From: an uncultured Agathobacter sp.
GTDB lineage: Bacteria; Bacillota; Clostridia; Lachnospirales; Lachnospiraceae
Assembly (NCBI GenBank): GCA_934358675.1
Contig: CAKRKX010000046.1
Coordinates: forward strand, 1 to 19,452
Length of the DNA: 19,452 nucleotides
Direction of reading: 5' to 3'
Below are positions 15,576 through 19,452 of this stretch, one piece after another; the first letter of the stretch is position 1; every line of letters begins with the position of its first letter. Both the position numbers and the translations under genes were made by a program. A model generated the notes under the pieces. The model was not told the origin of the DNA. It saw only the letters and a program-made list of their open reading frames with translations, and searched no databases.

Positions 15576-17231
15576 AGCCATTTTCTTCATTTCGCGGGCA
15601 TTTTCGACAACCTTGTCTGTAATTTCAACACCACCAAGCATACGGGCAAGCTCCTGTACACTTTCCTCATCCGACAGCTCATGAATATGTGATACGGTTG
15701 TATCGTTCTCAACCGATTTTTCAATCAGGAAATGTGTATCCGCCATCGCCGCAATCTGCGGAAGATGCGTAATACAGATAATCTGATGTGAACGACCGAG
15801 CTCATTCATCTTCTCCGACACCATCTGAGCCGTACGACCGCTGATTCCGCTGTCGATCTCATCGAAGATCAGTGTCTCAATATGATCGTTTTCCGCAAGA
15901 ACAGTCTTGATTGCCAGCATAATGCGCGACAATTCTCCTCCGGAAGCAACTTTTCCAAGAGGCTTTAGCGGTTCGCCCGGATTGGTAGAGATCATAAACT
16001 CCGCCTCATCCGTTCCGTTTTCCGAAAAATCGATCTCCTTAAATTCCATCGTGAATTGTACATCAAGGAAATTCAAATCCTGCAACGCCTGACGGATCGC
16101 ATCGGTAAGTTTTTTGCTTTCCTTCTGACGGATTGCGGAAACCTCATCCGAAATGCTGCGAAGTTCTTTCTTCTTATTATTGATGTTATTTAAAAGTTGA
16201 TTTAAATATTCATCGTAATCCCTTAATACTGCTATTCTTTTGCATTTATCATCATGCGATTTCAAAATATCATCAATAGAATTGCCATACTTTGACTTCA
16301 GATGATTGATCAGGTCAAGACGTTTTTCAATCTCGTAATACGTCTCATCATCAAACTCTTCTTCCGAAAGATACGAAGCGGTCTCATGATTGAAATCGGT
16401 AAGCAGATTATCAATCTCGATTAACTGCTCCTCAAGTTCCGCAACCCGCTTATCATACTGGGACACTCCGCTCAACTCCCGAAGAGCTCTGCTGACACGT
16501 TCCGAGGCACTCTCATCATCCTCCGACGTTGCTGCATATGCAGCTCCGATCGCATCAAGGATCTTCTTTCCGTTAGAATATTTTCGGAATTGCTCCTCAA
16601 GTTCTTCATCTTCACCGGAGGTCAGACTTGCATCCTCAATTTCCTGCACTTCATATTCCAGAAACGATAATTCACGCGCACGGTCTTCCGCATCCGAATC
16701 CGAATGCTCAAGTTCCTCCTGCAGCTTACGGTACTCCCGGTAGCAGGCTGCAAGTTTTTCCTTGCGATCCTCTAACGCGGTCTTTGCGAACAGATCCAAT
16801 ATTTCAAGGTGCTTTCTCTTGGACAAAAGCGACTGATGCTCATGCTGACCATGTATATCGATCAGAAGCGAAGCCACTTCCCTCATTTTTGAAGCTGATA
16901 CCGCCTCACCATTGATCCTTGCAATCGCACGTCCCGATGTAATCTTACGACTGAGGATTACCGTCTCATCTTCCACCTCAATATCAAGCGCACGGATTGC
17001 ATCCAGTGTCGTAGAATCCTCCACATAGAATACAAGCTCGACCAGCGCCGAGTCCGCATTATCACGCAGCATTTCCTTCTGAACTTTTTCTCCGAGTGCG
17101 AGATTGATCGACCCGATAATAATGGATTTACCGGCACCGGTCTCACCGGACAAAATATTAAGTCCATCTTTAAATTCCACTTCCGTCTCGTTAATCAGAG
17201 CCAAATTCTTCACATGCAGATTTTGTAACAT
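15561..17231 (-). CDS. recN: DNA repair protein RecN
   Basis: RecN is an SMC-like ATPase that gathers DNA ends during double-strand break repair and homologous recombination. The protein has 556 residues, normal for the family. Walker A is GETGAGKS (29-36). The central part holds long charged segments forming the antiparallel coiled coil. The C-terminal half carries the ABC signature LGKVASGGELSRIMLAI, Walker B TLIFDEIDSGISG and the switch His in ICITHLPQIAAMAD. ATG 17231 follows AAGGAG. It lies 41 nt downstream of argR and 44 nt upstream of the spoIVB start, in the order known from Bacillus and many Clostridia. Confidence 0.97.
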   Translation of the reverse strand: MLQNLHVKNLALINETEVEFKDGLNILSGETGAGKSIIIGSINLALGEKVQKEMLRDNADSALVELVFYVEDSTTLDAIRALDIEVEDETVILSRKITSGRAIARINGEAVSASKMREVASLLIDIHGQHEHQSLLSKRKHLEILDLFAKTALEDRKEKLAACYREYRKLQEELEHSDSDAEDRARELSFLEYEVQEIEDASLTSGEDEELEEQFRKYSNGKKILDAIGAAYAATSEDDESASERVSRALRELSGVSQYDKRVAELEEQLIEIDNLLTDFNHETASYLSEEEFDDETYYEIEKRLDLINHLKSKYGNSIDDILKSHDDKCKRIAVLRDYDEYLNQLLNNINNKKKELRSISDEVSAIRQKESKKLTDAIRQALQDLNFLDVQFTMEFKEIDFSENGTDEAEFMISTNPGEPLKPLGKVASGGELSRIMLAIKTVLAENDHIETLIFDEIDSGISGRTAQMVSEKMNELGRSHQIICITHLPQIAAMADTHFLIEKSVENDTTVSHIHELSDEESVQELARMLGGVEITDKVVENAREMKKMAYMKK

Positions 17232-17272
17232 ATATTCTCCTTCTACTCTCCCAAAGTATGCATATGTTTTCT

Positions 17273-17722
17273 TTATTCTACAATTTTGCGAAGCTTCTTC
17301 ATTGTCTTAACCGCATCGTCATTCGACCGGATAATACAGATCAATGTGTCATCGCCTGCGATCGACCCTACAACCTCATTCATCTTCATCGCATCGATCG
17401 CCGCACAGACTGCACTCGCCATACCGGATACTGTCTTGATCACAAGGATGTTCTGTGCAATATCCATGGAAACATATCCCTCGCGAAGAACGCGCGCATA
17501 TTTTTCCAGCATACCGGTATCTGCATCTGCGATCACTGCATATTTCTGTCTTCCGTTATCGGTAGCGATCTTCGTCAGCTTCAATTCACGAATATCTCTT
17601 GAAACAGTTGCCTGCGTAACCTGATACCCTTCACGCTCCAGATAAGCAGAGAGCTCCTCCTGCGTCTCCACATTATTCTGTTGAATGAGTTCAAGTATTT
17701 TCGCCTGTCGTCTCGTCTTCAT
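17273..17722 (-). CDS. argR: Arginine repressor ArgR/AhrC
   Basis: This 149-residue regulator forms arginine-dependent hexamers that repress arginine biosynthesis and can activate catabolism. The N-terminal winged helix holds the family motif ATVSRDIREL (38-47). The C-terminal oligomerisation and arginine-binding domain ends with IAGDDTLICII, whose paired aspartates (Asp124-Asp125) contact arginine in known structures. The start is ATG 17722, which follows AGGAGAAGGACT; an open frame extends to 17764, but its extra 14 residues lie in the end of nadK. The length matches AhrC of Bacillus exactly (149). It lies 10 nt after the nadK stop and is part of the nadK–argR–recN cluster. Confidence 0.96.
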   Translation of the reverse strand: MKTRRQAKILELIQQNNVETQEELSAYLEREGYQVTQATVSRDIRELKLTKIATDNGRQKYAVIADADTGMLEKYARVLREGYVSMDIAQNILVIKTVSGMASAVCAAIDAMKMNEVVGSIAGDDTLICIIRSNDDAVKTMKKLRKIVE

Positions 17723-17732
17723 AGTCCTTCTC

Positions 17733-18578
17733 CTATCTTTGCATCTTCTTACGAAGTATTTCAAGAAAACTTTGATTATTCAGCTTACAGATCTGTATTA
17801 CACTGTCGCCTCTCGCAACACGAATCCGGTCTCCAACCTTCAGATGAACAGTCGTATCCCCGTCAAAGCTGACACACGCCATCTCATCCCGCTGGAACCG
17901 TCTGCTTCCCATCTCAATCTCCACCACATCATCTGCGCTGAGTACAATGCTCTGCCCATTGAGATCATGGGCATTGATTGGTGTCAAAAGAAGCATTTTC
18001 GACTTTGGATCCACGATCGGACCTCCCGCAGACAGATTATATCCGGTCGATCCGGTCGGTGTCGCAACAATAATTCCATCCGCATGATAGGTGGTCAGGA
18101 AGTTACCATTCACATACACACCGAGCTGCAGCATCGACAGATCGCCTGCCCAATGAATGACAACATCGTTAAGTGCAAACTGACTGCGGTCACTGCCTTC
18201 AAGCTGCGCCGTCAGCATGATTCGCTCCTCTAAGGTATAATTATCCGCCATCAGGCGGTCAATCGCCTCAAAAACCGTCGACTCTTCCAACTCACACAGA
18301 TAGCCAAGTGTACCTAGATTCACTCCGATGAGCGGAATGCCAAGTGACTCCACTTTCGTTGCGGCACGGATCAAAGTGCCGTCTCCTCCGAGCACGATAA
18401 TACATTCCGTGTCCTCCGGTATCTCAGTAAGCGGAAAATCCTCGGCTGCCACGCCCTCTATATTGCTGACACTGATGCCCGCTCTGCCGCCCTTGTCTTC
18501 AATGTAGGAAACAATCCTGTGTGACAGGTGCAGATTCGTATCTTTATAAGCATTCGTAATCAATCGAAAATTGCGCAT
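17733..18578 (-). CDS. nadK: NAD kinase
   Basis: This 281-residue cytoplasmic enzyme phosphorylates NAD to NADP using ATP or polyphosphate. Family motifs are visible: GGDGT (64-68), NLGTLGYL (88-95) and the catalytic-loop region TPTGSTGYNLSAGGPI (173-188). The usual NE pair before the hydrophobic strand appears here as ND (Asn137-Asp138), a conservative change. ATG 18578 gives the expected N-terminus MRNFRLITNAYKD and starts one base after the stop of the upstream methyltransferase gene. An upstream in-frame start at 18626 would add 16 residues that overlap tlyA and look unlike the family. The ribosome site is weak (GGAG at 13 nt), suggesting translational coupling. Confidence 0.95.
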   Translation of the reverse strand: MRNFRLITNAYKDTNLHLSHRIVSYIEDKGGRAGISVSNIEGVAAEDFPLTEIPEDTECIIVLGGDGTLIRAATKVESLGIPLIGVNLGTLGYLCELEESTVFEAIDRLMADNYTLEERIMLTAQLEGSDRSQFALNDVVIHWAGDLSMLQLGVYVNGNFLTTYHADGIIVATPTGSTGYNLSAGGPIVDPKSKMLLLTPINAHDLNGQSIVLSADDVVEIEMGSRRFQRDEMACVSFDGDTTVHLKVGDRIRVARGDSVIQICKLNNQSFLEILRKKMQR

Positions 18579-18579
18579 C

Positions 18580-19383
18580 TTATTTATCCAACTCCCCGTG
18601 AGCGGCTTCCACAACCGCATGAACATCTACATTCTCGTCCATAACCGCATTCTCGTCCTTCTCGATAAAGACCAGATACTCGATATTTCCCTCCGGTCCT
18701 TTGATCGGTGAATACTCCAGATTATGCACCGAAAATCCGGTTTCCAGTGCAAATGCGATCACCTTCTCGATAACCTCTTCATGCACCGCCTTATCCCGGA
18801 CAACGCCTTTTTTGCCGACCTTTTCGCGTCCTGCCTCAAACTGCGGCTTGATCAGGCACACCATCTGTCCGTGATCCTTAAGAAGTGCATATGCCGGTCC
18901 CAACACTTTGGTAAGTGAAATAAACGACACATCCACCGACGCAAAATCAAGCGCATCATCGATATCCTCCGGTGTCACATAACGGATATTGGTCTTCTCC
19001 ATACATACCACGCGCTCATCCTGGCGAAGTTTCCATGCAAACTGTCCGTAACCGACATCCACTGAATAGACCTTGCTTGCGCCATTCTGCAACATACAGT
19101 CTGTAAAACCACCGGTCGACGCGCCGATATCCATGCAGACTTTTCCATCCAGTGTAATGTCAAAATGCGTCATTGCTTTCTCTAATTTTAATCCGCCGCG
19201 GCTCACATACTTAAGTGTATTTCCATGGATCTCGATCTGACAGTCATCCGGAAATGTACTTCCCGCCTTGTCCTCACGGTTATTATTGACAAATACATTG
19301 CCCTCCATGATCATCGTCTTAGCCTTCTCGCGCGAAGGTGCCAGTCCCCGGTTTACCAATAATACATCTAAGCGTTCTTTCAT
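18580..19383 (-). CDS. tlyA: TlyA-family rRNA 2'-O-methyltransferase
   Basis: This 267-residue protein has an N-terminal S4 RNA-binding domain (about 1-60, MKERLDVLLVNRGLAPSREKA cut short here) and an FtsJ/RrmJ-like SAM methyltransferase domain. The SAM site is MDIGASTGGFTD (84-95). Likely catalytic residues are Lys66 in SRGGLKL, Asp151 in SVDVSFISL, Lys179 in LIKPQFE and the Glu in GNIEYLVF. Mycobacterial TlyA methylates cytidines in 16S and 23S rRNA; many Firmicute members are annotated as hemolysin A, which is a historical name. The ATG at 19383 overlaps the dxs stop as ATGA and is preceded by GTGAGGAATT. Position between dxs and nadK is typical for Clostridia. Confidence 0.93.
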   Translation of the reverse strand: MKERLDVLLVNRGLAPSREKAKTMIMEGNVFVNNNREDKAGSTFPDDCQIEIHGNTLKYVSRGGLKLEKAMTHFDITLDGKVCMDIGASTGGFTDCMLQNGASKVYSVDVGYGQFAWKLRQDERVVCMEKTNIRYVTPEDIDDALDFASVDVSFISLTKVLGPAYALLKDHGQMVCLIKPQFEAGREKVGKKGVVRDKAVHEEVIEKVIAFALETGFSVHNLEYSPIKGPEGNIEYLVFIEKDENAVMDENVDVHAVVEAAHGELDK

Positions 19384-19452
19384 AATTCCTCACATATTCT
19401 CTCGGTTATTGTATCCGCATCAATTCTCAAAACCTTGCGAAGCGTATCAACA
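19380..19452 (-). CDS. dxs: 1-deoxy-D-xylulose-5-phosphate synthase, C-terminal fragment
   Basis: Only the last 23 codons are in the window; the gene continues beyond the right edge. The minus strand from 19451 reads VDTLRKVLRIDADTITERI followed by CEEL and TGA. This fits the end of clostridial Dxs proteins, where a VD-x-LR-x-x-x-GIDADSI-x-x-RI pattern closes the transketolase C-terminal domain. The stop overlaps the tlyA ATG (ATGA). The dxs–tlyA–nadK–argR–recN order supports the call. Dxs condenses pyruvate and glyceraldehyde 3-phosphate in the first step of the MEP isoprenoid pathway. Confidence 0.75.
   Translation of the reverse strand, partial: VDTLRKVLRIDADTITERICEEL

Noticed and set aside
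17240..17272. ARG box between argR and recN
   Set aside because: The AT-rich stretch TGCATATGTTTTCTTTATTC only loosely resembles the AhrC site and has no second copy or promoter, so autoregulation cannot be claimed.
1..19452. CRISPR arrays, insertion sequences, tRNA or rRNA genes
   Set aside because: No regularly spaced repeats, transposase frames, or tRNA/rRNA-like segments were seen by reading. Apart from the short partial repeats at 9941-9985, no direct repeats of note were found.

Overview
The window looks like chromosome of an anaerobic, spore-forming Firmicute of class Clostridia, most likely a Lachnospiraceae-type gut bacterium. The evidence is the block dxs–tlyA–nadK–argR–recN–spoIVB, which is characteristic of endospore formers, the strong AGGAGG ribosome sites, the moderate GC content, and the accessory genes (an NCS2 purine permease, a molybdenum hydroxylase, and an amino-acid ABC transporter whose binding protein is fused to the permease). 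The genus assignment is inference; no rRNA is present.

Layout. (1) 61-2403, minus strand: a two-gene polar amino-acid ABC importer, with an ATPase and a fused lipoprotein/permease whose binding-protein lobes are in swapped order, ending in a strong hairpin. (2) 2675-4789, plus strand: a membrane chemoreceptor carrying a C-terminal YcgR-like PilZ module. (3) 4799-4905: three adjacent hairpins between convergent genes, including a perfect 28-bp inverted repeat. (4) 4915-9887, minus strand: a compact operon for a three-subunit xanthine-dehydrogenase-type molybdenum hydroxylase (FAD, 2Fe-2S and Mo subunits) followed by an NCS2 purine permease. (5) 10012-14219, plus strand, divergent from (4): a FecBCD-type ABC importer, a one-domain ModE-like regulator and a P-loop NTPase/MocA-like fusion. 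(6) 14221-19452, minus strand: the conserved housekeeping and sporulation block spoIVB, recN, argR, nadK, tlyA and the 3' end of dxs.

Regions 4 and 5 read as one molybdo-enzyme island. One arm makes the hydroxylase and brings in a purine. The other arm probably imports molybdate, senses it and attaches the nucleotide to the molybdopterin cofactor. The two arms share a 124-bp control region with overlapping divergent promoters and two copies of an AATAC-N4-GTATK palindrome whose centres lie 31 bp apart. The island directly abuts spoIVB, with a single base between the two stop codons, at the place where spo0A normally follows spoIVB.

The most unusual items are the permuted amino-acid binding protein (865-2403), a 13-bp hairpin that spans the spoIVB start codon and also contains a sigma-G-like -10 box, the paired palindromes between the xdh and molybdate arms, and the long intergenic palindrome at 4827-4887.
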